From NCBI GenBank assembly GCA_029777225.1, contig JAKOSR010000035.1:1-14532 (forward strand): a stretch of 14,532 nucleotides of DNA, given 5' to 3'. Both the position numbers and the translations under genes were made by a program. The stretch is from Chloroflexota bacterium (GTDB taxonomy: Bacteria; Chloroflexota; Anaerolineae; Anaerolineales; Anaerolineaceae). The notes beneath the pieces are model-generated. The model was not told where the DNA came from. It did no database searches and saw only the letters and a program-made list of their open reading frames with translations. Numbering within the stretch: position 1 is the first letter of the stretch; each line of letters begins with the position of its first letter. Positions 1 through 6,414 of the stretch are shown piece by piece.

Positions 1-63
1 GATACCTACTTCGCGCTGAAGGAAATCGACGCCAACCTGCAAGTTTCGATGTCAGGGGAGTAA
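1..63 (+). CDS. C-terminal end of an upstream gene (partial), possibly penicillin-binding protein 2
   Basis: Only the last 20 codons and a TAA stop are in the window, reading DTYFALKEIDANLQVSMSGE. The tail alone does not identify the protein. The following genes are minC and a rodA-type gene. In many bacteria these come after mreBCD and the PBP2 gene (mrdA), and PBP2 proteins often end with a helix of the type 'ILxTYF' like the DTYF seen here. A PBP2 transpeptidase is therefore a reasonable guess from context, not from a domain. The stop codon lies inside the ribosome-binding region of minC, so the two are probably co-transcribed and translationally coupled. Confidence 0.5.
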   Translation, partial: DTYFALKEIDANLQVSMSGE

Positions 64-64
64 A

Positions 65-748
65 TTGGCTTCCAAACAGGCTGATGGGATGGTGATAAAG
101 GGATTGAAGGGTGGAATCCTGATAAGTTTGCCGTCCCTGAGTTGGCACAGGCAGCGCGACATGGTCATTTCCCGCATCCAGACCCAGGAACGCTTCTTTA
201 AGGGTGGCCGGATTGCCCTGGATGTTGGCGAGACCGACTGGACGGAGGAGCAGCTGATGACCCTGATGGGCAAGCTGTCGGATGAAGGCGTGTGCCTTTG
301 GGCAGTTTTGAGCGCCTCACCCACCACCATCGCCTCGGCTAGAGGGTATGACATCCCCACGACGCTCAGATCACAAGTGACCGAAGAAGTGGCGGAAACT
401 CCCCGGCCAAGTCCAGTGTGGCTTGACCGGGACCTTCTACCTGCAGAGTTGTTGGAAACGGATTGGGATGTGGTCATTATCGGCAACATCCCGGAAACCT
501 GTGTGGTAAAAGCCGGCGGCTCCATCCTGGTTTGGGGCGATGCTGCAGGCAGCATACACGCAGGCATGAGCAATCCGCTCACTTCGTCGCTGCGTGTGTT
601 GCGATATGCGGGCGCCAGCATCTTTTTAGGGGAAGAGGAAGTAGAAATACCGAGGAAACTGCAAAAGCGCGCGTGTTTGGAGATACGTAAGGTCAACGAG
701 AAAATCCAGGTTTTGGAAGTCAGCTCCAAAAGAGGTTGGTTGGCATGA
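65..748 (+). CDS. minC: Septum site-determining protein MinC
   Basis: MinC blocks FtsZ polymerisation away from mid-cell and is recruited to the membrane by MinD. The 227-residue product has both family domains. The N-terminal FtsZ-inhibiting domain (about 8-100) shows 'IKGLKGGILISL' and 'FFKGGRIALDVG'. The C-terminal beta-helix, which dimerises and binds MinD (about 135-222), shows 'VVIIGNIPETCVVKAGGSILVWG', matching the usual 'GDVNPGAEVxAGGxIxVxG', followed by 'GSIHAGM'. The start is TTG at 65. A strong Shine-Dalgarno GGGGAG (55-60) overlaps the upstream stop and is well spaced for TTG, but not for the ATG triplets further in. The gene overlaps the next one by ATGA. No minD or minE follows, although minD usually does. 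Family assignment is firm and activity is inferred. Confidence 0.88.
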   Translation: MASKQADGMVIKGLKGGILISLPSLSWHRQRDMVISRIQTQERFFKGGRIALDVGETDWTEEQLMTLMGKLSDEGVCLWAVLSASPTTIASARGYDIPTTLRSQVTEEVAETPRPSPVWLDRDLLPAELLETDWDVVIIGNIPETCVVKAGGSILVWGDAAGSIHAGMSNPLTSSLRVLRYAGASIFLGEEEVEIPRKLQKRACLEIRKVNEKIQVLEVSSKRGWLA

Positions 749-1863
749 GCGCGCGAGAAACCTGGCGCAAGTTTGATTTCGTGCTTTTCGCTGCCGTGCT
801 GTTCTTATCCATTTTTGGCGTGGCATTGATTGCCTCGGCCATTGCTGGCAACGAGACCCTGGCGGATCATCCGAACCGTCAAACGACCTTTATGCTGATT
901 GGGCTGGCAATCCTTTTTCTGGTCGCGGCGGTCGATTACCACGTCTGGACCTCCGTGACGATGCCGCTGTATTACATTACCATGGCATTCCTCATCTTCG
1001 TGTTTATTAGCGGGGTGGCCAACTTTGGGGCGCAACGCTGGTTGGAAGTTGGGCTTGTGGTAGTGCAGCCGGCAGAATTGGCAAAGCTGGTCATCATCAT
1101 GGCCCTGGCCCGTTTTTTTGCGAAGAACATCACCACCATTAACAGCTGGATGACCATCCTCAGAAGCTTGATTCTCACCGGTGGGGTGGTCATTTGGATA
1201 TTGCTGCAACCCAACCTTAGCACCAGCATCGTCATCCTGGTGGTTTGGGCCTCGATGTTGTGGATTAGTGGCATGAAGGCCAAGAATATCCTCATCGCGG
1301 TGGGGTTCGTGGTGCTTTTCCTGCTAATCTCCTATGCGTTGGATTTCCCTTATCTGGCGGATTACCAAAAAGCACGCATCCAAACATTTATAAGTCCAGC
1401 GGAAGACGCGCGCTATGGAGACACCTATAACGTGGACCAGGCGTTGATTAGCATTGGTTCTGGTGGCTGGTTTGGAAAAGGCTACGGCCAGGGCTCCCAA
1501 GTCCAACTCAGGTTCCTCAAAATCCGGCACAATGACTTCATCTTTTCAGTCCTGGCGCATGAATTTGGCTTCGTCGGAACCGTGATTGTTTTGGGTTTGC
1601 TGCTTTTCGTGGTCATTCGCTGTTTTGTGGTGGCTAAAAATGCGCCAGATGCATATGGAGCGCTGCTGGCGTATGGATTTGGTGTGCTAATTGGATTCCA
1701 AACCATCGTCAACGTGGGGGTGAACCTGCGGTTGTTACCTGTGACTGGGTTGACGCTGCCATTTATCAGTTATGGCGGCAGTTCCCTGGTTTCCATGTTG
1801 ATGGGCATTGGGTTTGTGGAAAACATTCGCATGCACAGCGAGCTCAATAAGAAGAATCCTTAG
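745..1863 (+). CDS. rodA: SEDS-family peptidoglycan glycosyltransferase (RodA/FtsW type, probably RodA)
   Basis: SEDS proteins polymerise lipid II into glycan strands in the plasma membrane with a partner class B PBP. RodA serves elongation and FtsW division. The 372-residue product has about ten hydrophobic helices and the family blocks: QPAELAK at 108-114, 'DQALISIGSGGWFGKGYG' (about 231-248), 'HNDFIFSVLAHEFGFVG' (262-278) and the C-terminal 'LPVTGLTLPFISYGGSS'. D264, in the HxDF motif, corresponds to the Asp essential in other SEDS enzymes. The usual EE of 'GEExG' is HE here. I chose ATG 745, which overlaps the minC stop (ATGA) and has AGAGG 9 nt upstream; TTG 736 would abut the SD. RodA rather than FtsW is inferred from the minC context. 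No clear terminator follows. Confidence 0.87.
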   Translation: MSARETWRKFDFVLFAAVLFLSIFGVALIASAIAGNETLADHPNRQTTFMLIGLAILFLVAAVDYHVWTSVTMPLYYITMAFLIFVFISGVANFGAQRWLEVGLVVVQPAELAKLVIIMALARFFAKNITTINSWMTILRSLILTGGVVIWILLQPNLSTSIVILVVWASMLWISGMKAKNILIAVGFVVLFLLISYALDFPYLADYQKARIQTFISPAEDARYGDTYNVDQALISIGSGGWFGKGYGQGSQVQLRFLKIRHNDFIFSVLAHEFGFVGTVIVLGLLLFVVIRCFVVAKNAPDAYGALLAYGFGVLIGFQTIVNVGVNLRLLPVTGLTLPFISYGGSSLVSMLMGIGFVENIRMHSELNKKNP

Positions 1864-1969
1864 GCCTACACAGTTTTCCGGCAAGCAAGCCAAGCCAGGG
1901 TGTTTGGCGCGGCAGTGGCTACCATGCTTCACCAACTTCCGAGCCCTACCCGGGAAAGGAAACCAGCCC

Positions 1970-1998
1970 TTGCGGTTCGATATGCTTTTTGGTAAAAT
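1970..1998 (+). promoter_or_regulatory. Promoter of tRNA-Gln
   Basis: A -35 TTGCGG (1970-1975) is followed after 17 bp by a -10 TAAAAT (1993-1998). The predicted transcription start near 2005 is about 8 nt before the mature tRNA 5' end. The spacing is ideal for a sigma-70-type promoter, so the tRNA need not depend on read-through from the rodA-type gene. Confidence 0.65.
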
Positions 1999-2012
1999 GT
2001 GTTTTTGTTCAG

Positions 2013-2083
2013 TGGGGGCTCGTCTAATGGCAGGACAGCAGACTCTGAATCTGTATGTAGAGGTTCGACTCCTTTGCCCCCAG
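2013..2083 (+). tRNA. tRNA-Gln (anticodon CTG)
   Basis: The 71-nt sequence folds into a complete cloverleaf. The acceptor stem is TGGGGGC/GCCCCCA with discriminator G2083. The D stem is GTCT/GGAC with loop AATGGCA. The anticodon stem is GCAGA/TCTGT with loop CTCTGAA, placing anticodon CTG at 2045-2047. The variable loop has 4 nt, and the T stem is AGAGG/CCTTT with loop TTCGACT. CTG reads CAG, hence glutamine. The T-G first acceptor base and the G discriminator are also typical of bacterial tRNA-Gln. The 3' CCA is not encoded, since CTTT follows G2083, and must be added by the nucleotidyltransferase. The gene has its own promoter and terminator. Confidence 0.95.
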
Positions 2084-2088
2084 CTTTG

Positions 2089-2118
2089 AAATACTCCCAA
2101 GGGAGTATTTCTTTTTTT
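2089..2118 (+). terminator. Rho-independent terminator after tRNA-Gln
   Basis: A perfect 10-bp inverted repeat, AAATACTCCC / GGGAGTATTT around a 2-nt centre (effectively a 4-nt loop), is followed by C and seven T's (2112-2118). It starts 6 nt after the tRNA 3' end. Confidence 0.9.
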
Positions 2119-2157
2119 CCAGGCGCTGGGAAATACCATGGTTATTTCGCCCGCCGT

Positions 2158-2163
2158 TATAAT
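2158..2163 (+). promoter_or_regulatory. -10 element before the spermidine-synthase-like gene
   Basis: A consensus TATAAT lies 15 nt before ATG 2173. No good -35 is visible at 16-18 bp. Transcription would start near 2170, making ATG 2173 (or GTG 2170) almost leaderless. If translation instead begins at ATG 2215, a normal leader with GAGG results. Confidence 0.45.
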
Positions 2164-2172
2164 TAGGCCGTG

Positions 2173-3777
2173 ATGGAAACCATACACCCTCAAACAAATT
2201 CCGAGGCCAATAGCATGCCTTTTCCGCAACCGATGATGTATCTGACCCTATTCCTGGCCGGCCTATCCACCATGGCCGTGGAGTTTGGGGCCTCACGGCT
2301 GTTGGGAAACGTGTTTGGCACCAGCAATATCGTCTGGGCGGTGATTATCGGGCTTGTTTTGGTTTACCTAACCGCTGGCAACTGGCTGGGAGGAAAATGG
2401 GCCGACCGCAACCCTGACAACGGTGTGTTTTTTACCATCATCGCCCTGGCTGGAGCGACCACGGCGCTGATTCCAATCATTTCCCAACCTGTTCTGGGTC
2501 TCTCCGCGGACGCGTTTGACGCCCTCAACCTGCCTGTGTTGGCAGGTTCCTTCCTCGCGGTACTGATTCTTTTCAGCATCCCGGTCACGCTTTTAGGCAT
2601 GGTAACTCCATTTGCCTTGAGGTTGCTCATCAAAGACACCTCCAGGGCGGGAAACGTGGCTGGCAAGGTTTCTGCGATTTCCACGTTGGGTTCCTTTGTG
2701 GGCACATTTTTGACCGTGTTGGTTGCCATCCCCGCGTTAGGGACTTACCGCACCTTTCTCATCACCAGCCTGGTCCTGTTTCTCATTTCACTACCGGGAT
2801 TGTTCCTGGCCAAGCGAAAAGGTTGGTTTTGGGCCGCGCTGGCCGGCACCATGGCTGTCCTCATCCTGGCTGTGCTTGGCAAAAGCGTGGCTATCAAGCA
2901 CACTTCCGGGCAAATTTTCGAGGATGAATCCGCGTACAACTACATCCAGGTGCTTGAGCTGGACGGGTTTCGCTTCTTAAGGCTCAACGAGGGACAGGGT
3001 GTTCATTCCATTTATCACCCAACCCAGATCTTCTATGGGGGGCCATGGGACCAGATGTTGGTGGCGCCATTTTTCAACCCAGGCGAAAACCCACAATCCG
3101 ACGTGAAACGGATTGCCATCCTGGGGCTGGCCGGCGGAACCACCGCGCGGCAGGCGAGCGTAGCGTATCCAGAAGCGAGGGTGGAAGGGTATGAAATTGA
3201 CCCGGAAATTGTGCGCGTAGGTGAACAATTTTTCGGCATGCAACTGCCAAATTTGGATGTGCATGTCGAGGACGCGCGGTGGGGGATCGCGCATAGCGCT
3301 GGGAATTTTGACCTGATTAGCGTGGATGCCTACCAGGCGCCATACATCCCGCCTCACATGGTCACCCAGGAATTCTTTGAAATCCTGCGGGACAAGCTGA
3401 ACGCGGGTGGGGTTGTGGCAATCAATGTTGGCCGAAGCCCAACCAATCGATCGTTGGTGGATGGCATTGCCTCAACACTCGCGGGAGTATTTCCCGTCGT
3501 TTTCAGCATGGATCTGCCGGATTCATATAACTCGATATTATTCGCCTGCATGGACAAAAGTGCAGGTTGGGTCAATGTTGAAAACGCGTACCAGCGGATA
3601 CACAGCGCCCAACCCGGGAGCTTCTTTGACCACGCGCTGCAAATGACGCTTCCCGGCCGGGAAGAAATCAACACCACTGGCATTGTTTTCACGGATGACC
3701 GTGCTCCAATAGAAGCTATGACCAACCGCCTGGTACTCGACTACCTGGTTGGAGAAGAACTGGAGAAAATCCCATGA
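2173..3777 (+). CDS. Fused membrane / spermidine-synthase-like protein
   Basis: The product has 534 residues. Up to about residue 240 it is a membrane part with about seven or eight hydrophobic helices, including 'AGLSTMAVEFGASRLLG', typical of this fusion family. The C-terminal half has the spermidine synthase/methyltransferase fold: 'ESAYNYIQVLE' (about 252-262), nucleotide-binding loop 'LGLAGGTTARQ' (about 317-327), acidic motif 'GYEIDPEIV' (about 339-347), 'VHVEDARWGI', then 'DLISVDAYQAPYIPPHM' (about 380-396) and 'TDDRAPIE' near the end. True aminopropyltransferases move aminopropyl from decarboxylated SAM to putrescine. For the membrane-fused forms the substrate is mostly unknown. ATG 2215, with GAGG 8 nt upstream, is an alternative start that removes 14 residues. 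The stop overlaps the next start (ATGA). Confidence 0.82.
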   Translation: METIHPQTNSEANSMPFPQPMMYLTLFLAGLSTMAVEFGASRLLGNVFGTSNIVWAVIIGLVLVYLTAGNWLGGKWADRNPDNGVFFTIIALAGATTALIPIISQPVLGLSADAFDALNLPVLAGSFLAVLILFSIPVTLLGMVTPFALRLLIKDTSRAGNVAGKVSAISTLGSFVGTFLTVLVAIPALGTYRTFLITSLVLFLISLPGLFLAKRKGWFWAALAGTMAVLILAVLGKSVAIKHTSGQIFEDESAYNYIQVLELDGFRFLRLNEGQGVHSIYHPTQIFYGGPWDQMLVAPFFNPGENPQSDVKRIAILGLAGGTTARQASVAYPEARVEGYEIDPEIVRVGEQFFGMQLPNLDVHVEDARWGIAHSAGNFDLISVDAYQAPYIPPHMVTQEFFEILRDKLNAGGVVAINVGRSPTNRSLVDGIASTLAGVFPVVFSMDLPDSYNSILFACMDKSAGWVNVENAYQRIHSAQPGSFFDHALQMTLPGREEINTTGIVFTDDRAPIEAMTNRLVLDYLVGEELEKIP

Positions 3778-4466
3778 ATTATTTCGTAAATAAGGTACTC
3801 CCAATCCTCATTGCCATTCTTTTACCTTTCATCATCCTGATGGGTGGGGTGCGCGCGATCATGACGCCAGCTTTTGCCGCGGGCGAATATCGGCGGGCAA
3901 GTTTCCCCGAGGATGCTTATGGTTTCAGCCACGAGGAACGGCTTAAGTGGGCCACCTACGCCATCACCTACCTGGTCAACAACCAGGGCATAAATTACCT
4001 TGGCGATTTACAGACCACGGATGGACAACCACTCTTCAATCCCTCAGAGCTGGGGCACATGGAAGATGTCAAACAGGTGGTCAAAACAGCTTCCACTGTT
4101 TGGTACGGGGCCATGGGGTTTGTGTTGGCCGCGGCGACTTGGATTCTGGTCGTAAAGAAGTGGCAGCCACTCAGAAAGGCGTTGAATGCTGGCGCGTGGC
4201 TGACGCTCGGCTTGATGGTGGTCGTGTTGGGGTTGCTCTCCCTCAACTTCGACACGCTCTTCGACCGATTCCATCGGCTCTTCTTTTCTGAGGGTTCCTG
4301 GCTGTTTTTCCCGACAGACACGCTTATTCGCCTCTTTCCCCTGGTTTTCTGGCGGGATGCGTTCATCCTCGTGCTGGGGTTCGCACTGGTCATCGCGATT
4401 GTGCTGATTGGCCTCACGCGGAAGCGCAAACGCCTGAGCCCTCCCCAGCCAGTCCAGCCGGCCTGA
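3774..4466 (+). CDS. lit: DUF1461 integral membrane protein, lipoprotein intramolecular transacylase (Lit)-like
   Basis: The 230-residue protein has four predicted membrane helices (about 7-27, 108-127, 141-158, 196-215) and a large extracytoplasmic loop after the first. This is the layout of the DUF1461/TIGR01906 family, which includes Lit. Lit moves the N-terminal acyl chain within bacterial lipoproteins to give the lyso form. Two conserved histidines stand out: H95 in 'LGHMEDVKQVV' and H167 in 'RFHRLFFSEGSWLF'. They are 72 residues apart, the spacing I recall for the two essential histidines of characterised Lit. Family membership is well supported; the transacylase role is inferred. It overlaps the spermidine-synthase-like gene by 4 nt. 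Convergent with the ATPase gene, it ends before a shared terminator. Confidence 0.78.
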   Translation: MNYFVNKVLPILIAILLPFIILMGGVRAIMTPAFAAGEYRRASFPEDAYGFSHEERLKWATYAITYLVNNQGINYLGDLQTTDGQPLFNPSELGHMEDVKQVVKTASTVWYGAMGFVLAAATWILVVKKWQPLRKALNAGAWLTLGLMVVVLGLLSLNFDTLFDRFHRLFFSEGSWLFFPTDTLIRLFPLVFWRDAFILVLGFALVIAIVLIGLTRKRKRLSPPQPVQPA

Positions 4467-4489
4467 TATTCGTAATTATCAGAAAAAAG

Positions 4490-4520
4490 AAAAGAGACTG
4501 CCCAAAAGGCAGTCTCTTTT
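4490..4520. terminator. Bidirectional Rho-independent terminator
   Basis: A perfect 13-bp stem, AAAAGAGACTGCC / GGCAGTCTCTTTT with a 5-nt loop, lies between the convergent lit-like (+) and ABC ATPase (-) genes. T-runs follow the stem on both strands; the minus-strand run corresponds to the A-rich 4482-4490. Confidence 0.92.
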
Positions 4521-4536
4521 AATACGGACGTTTGTG

Positions 4537-5646
4537 TTACACAACAGGCGGGTTCTCGGGATCGAGGCTTGGGTCGAAGATATGGTAATTTTCCATATTG
4601 AAGACGACCTTGGTCTCATCCCCAAACTTAACCTGGGTGCGGGGGTCAACGCGGGCGATGAAGTTATGCTGCCCACTAACCAGGTACAGGAAGATTTCGT
4701 TACCCATGAGCTCGGTCACATCAACCTTCACATCAACAGGCTCGGCAACAATCCCTGGCGGGGCGAATTCGGGCGTGTGGATGTCTTCAGGGCGGATACC
4801 AAAGATGATATCTTTATCCAGCACCGGCTGATAATGTTCCTTATCCTTATCAGGGATCGGGACAGCGAAGGAACCGAGGTCCACGATGTAGCGGCCGTTA
4901 TCGCTGCGGAGCTTGCCTTTGAAGAAGTTCATCGCGGGGGATCCGATGAAGCCGGCCACGAACATATTCGCGGGATGGTCATAGAGCATCTGGGGTGTAT
5001 CCAGTTGCTGCAGCTTGGCCTTGCTCATCACTGCGATGCGCGTCGCCATGGTCATGGCTTCGGTCTGATCGTGGGTTACGTAGATGAAGGTGGTCTGCAG
5101 GCGTTGATGGAGCTTGGTCAGCTCGGCACGGGTTTGAACACGGAGCTTGGCGTCCAGGTTGGAGAGCGGCTCGTCGAAGAGGAAAACTTTTGGCTCGCGA
5201 ACGATGGCCCGGCCAACAGCAACACGCTGGCGCTGACCGCCTGAGAGTTCCTTGGGACGACGCTTGAGAAAACCTTCGATGCCCAGGGTCTTGGCTGATT
5301 CCATGACGCGGCGGTCGATGTCTTCTTTGGACATCTTGCGCAGCTTTAAGCCAAAGGCCATGTTGTCATACACGGTCATATGCGGATAAAGCGCGTAGCT
5401 CTGGAATACCATGGCGATATCACGGTCTTTCGGCGCGACATCATTAACCACCTGATCCCCAATTAAAACACGGCCTTCAGTAATTTCTTCCAAGCCGGCC
5501 AGGCACCGCAACGCCGTGGTCTTACCACAGCCCGAGGGTCCAACCAGGACAAGGAATTCTTTGTCGTTGATTGCAAGATTAAGATCTTGCACAGCAACGA
5601 CGTCCCCATACTTTTTCCAAACATGATCGTACGTTACACTTGCCAT
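4537..5646 (-). CDS. ugpC: ABC transporter ATP-binding protein, MalK/UgpC/MsmX type
   Basis: This family supplies the ATPase for sugar, oligosaccharide or glycerol-3-phosphate importers. The 369-residue protein has Walker A GPSGCGKT (36-43), Q-loop Q82, signature LSGGQRQ (134-140), Walker B VFLFDE (154-159) and switch H192 in 'THDQTEAMT'. It also has the C-terminal TOBE/MalK-type domain with 'GIRPEDI' (283-289) and 'LMGNEIFLYL' (313-322). No permease or binding-protein gene is adjacent. It may therefore be a shared ATPase serving several importers, as MsmX/MsmK do elsewhere; this is inferred. GGAGG (5651-5655 on the plus strand as CCTCC) lies just upstream of ATG. Its own promoter and the upstream rubredoxin terminator make it a single-gene unit. 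The symbol follows common naming; the substrate is not determined. Confidence 0.92.
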   Translation of the reverse strand: MASVTYDHVWKKYGDVVAVQDLNLAINDKEFLVLVGPSGCGKTTALRCLAGLEEITEGRVLIGDQVVNDVAPKDRDIAMVFQSYALYPHMTVYDNMAFGLKLRKMSKEDIDRRVMESAKTLGIEGFLKRRPKELSGGQRQRVAVGRAIVREPKVFLFDEPLSNLDAKLRVQTRAELTKLHQRLQTTFIYVTHDQTEAMTMATRIAVMSKAKLQQLDTPQMLYDHPANMFVAGFIGSPAMNFFKGKLRSDNGRYIVDLGSFAVPIPDKDKEHYQPVLDKDIIFGIRPEDIHTPEFAPPGIVAEPVDVKVDVTELMGNEIFLYLVSGQHNFIARVDPRTQVKFGDETKVVFNMENYHIFDPSLDPENPPVV

Positions 5647-5679
5647 TTTTCCTCCAATCTGAACGGGTATAGTGGCTTT

Positions 5680-5709
5680 ATTATACTTCCAAATATGTCA
5701 AATTAACAA
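5680..5709 (-). promoter_or_regulatory. Promoter of the ABC ATPase gene
   Basis: On the minus strand, TTGTTA (5709-5704) is followed after 18 bp by a perfect TATAAT (5685-5680). A perfect TTGACA also occurs (5701-5696), but only 10 bp from that -10, so it cannot pair with it. The leader is about 25-30 nt and contains GGAGG. Confidence 0.6.
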
Positions 5710-5735
5710 TGAGTTAATTGCGGCTGAATTAAGGC

Positions 5736-5762
5736 AAAAAAAAGAGCGGCCATTGGCCGCTC
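5736..5762 (-). terminator. Rho-independent terminator of the rubredoxin gene
   Basis: On the minus strand an 8-bp stem GAGCGGCC / GGCCGCTC with a 3-nt loop is followed by eight T's (plus-strand A's 5736-5743). It lies 17 nt past the rubredoxin stop codon and upstream of the ABC ATPase promoter. Confidence 0.93.
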
Positions 5763-5778
5763 AGGGTGTTTGAAAGGT

Positions 5779-5940
5779 TTAGCTAATCTTCTCGAATTGA
5801 TCCTTGCCTACGCCGCAATCGGGGCAAACCCAGTCTTCCGGCAAATCTTCAAAGGGGGTGCCTGGGGCGATGCCAGCTTCAGGGTCACCAATTTCGGGAT
5901 CATAAATATATCCACACGCGATGCATTCGTACTTGTCCAT
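5779..5940 (-). CDS. Rubredoxin
   Basis: This small cytoplasmic electron carrier binds one iron with four cysteines and no inorganic sulfide. The 53-residue product starts MDKYECIACGYIYDP and ends in 'VCPDCGVGKDQFEKIS'. The two CxxC pairs, C6/C9 and C39/C42, are at the expected positions, with the family's 'GYIYDP' and 'LPEDWVCPDCG'. The length is normal for a single rubredoxin. A good AAGGAG lies 4 nt before the ATG (plus-strand CTCCTT 5945-5950). It is divergent from feoAB and has its own terminator. Partners could be superoxide reductase, rubrerythrin or a flavodiiron protein, but none is in the window. Confidence 0.95.
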   Translation of the reverse strand: MDKYECIACGYIYDPEIGDPEAGIAPGTPFEDLPEDWVCPDCGVGKDQFEKIS

Positions 5941-6017
5941 TTTTCTCCTTCTCTAAGTACAAAAGTAAACATTCAGGTTGAGCACAACACTTGGGGCACA
6001 ACTTGTTAACCGAGATG

Positions 6018-6023
6018 ATTATA
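6018..6023 (-). promoter_or_regulatory. -10 element of the rubredoxin promoter
   Basis: A consensus TATAAT on the minus strand (plus-strand ATTATA) predicts a start near 6011 and a leader of about 70 nt. No convincing -35 is visible. The leader contains two related GTTGTGC-type blocks, reported as a finding. Confidence 0.45.
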
Positions 6024-6145
6024 CAGTACTTTAAAAATATTGGGGGTCAGTAATCCGGGATTTTCATTACATCAACGCAAGTTGAATGTCACCCATGATT
6101 GATTTGAGATTCGACAACCTTGGAGGCCAACTTTACCTGATGGGC

Positions 6146-6151
6146 TATAAT
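6146..6151 (+). promoter_or_regulatory. -10 element of the feoAB promoter
   Basis: A consensus TATAAT lies 35 nt before the feoA ATG. The -35 position (about 6123-6128) has no consensus and is instead covered by the small inverted repeat TTGG-AGG-CCAA (6120-6130). That arrangement suits a regulated promoter. AAGGA (6176-6180) is the feoA ribosome-binding site. Confidence 0.5.
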
Positions 6152-6186
6152 GCACAAACTTAGAAAATTGTTGTCAAGGATCTGTT

Positions 6187-6414
6187 ATGTCCCTGGATAA
6201 AATCCAAGAGAATACTAAAGTTCGCGTGGTCAAAATCACTACCAACAAATCGGTAAAAAACAAACTGAGCCAACTCTCCGTGTTTGAAGGTGTTGAGTTA
6301 GTCTGCCTGCGCCGGGCTCCGTTGGGTGGTCCCATCCTGGTTTGTGCGGGTGGGCGTGAAGTGGCTATTGGGCGAAAACTTGCCAGCAAAATCGAAGTGG
6401 AGATAATCGCATGA
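6187..6414 (+). CDS. feoA: Ferrous iron transport protein A (FeoA)
   Basis: FeoA is a small cytoplasmic SH3-like protein required with FeoB for Fe(II) uptake; its exact role is still debated. The 75-residue product shows the family pattern of five strands: 'TKVRVVKITT', 'KNKLSQLSVFEGVELVCLRRAPLGGPILV' and 'GREVAIGRKLASKIEVEI'. The length is typical. The start is ATG 6187 with AAGGA 6 nt upstream. The stop overlaps the feoB start in ATGA, which indicates translational coupling and confirms the assignment. Confidence 0.88.
   Translation: MSLDKIQENTKVRVVKITTNKSVKNKLSQLSVFEGVELVCLRRAPLGGPILVCAGGREVAIGRKLASKIEVEIIA

Noticed and set aside
52..729. Long minus-strand open frame (225 codons) opposite minC
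   Set aside because: It is antisense to a clearly recognised MinC, and its Ser-rich translation has no domain or ribosome-binding site.
1864..2012. Extra gene or mobile element beside the tRNA
   Set aside because: No attachment-site duplication, integrase or supported open frame is visible, only the tRNA promoter.
3995..4429. Minus-strand open frame opposite the Lit-like gene
   Set aside because: It overlaps fully with a recognised membrane protein and shows no family features.
4534..5244. Long plus-strand open frame (236 codons) opposite the ABC ATPase
   Set aside because: The ATPase on the other strand has every family motif; this is a codon-bias shadow.
5696..5701. Perfect TTGACA (minus strand) as the -35 of the ABC ATPase gene
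   Set aside because: It is only 10 bp from the TATAAT; TTGTTA at 18 bp fits better.
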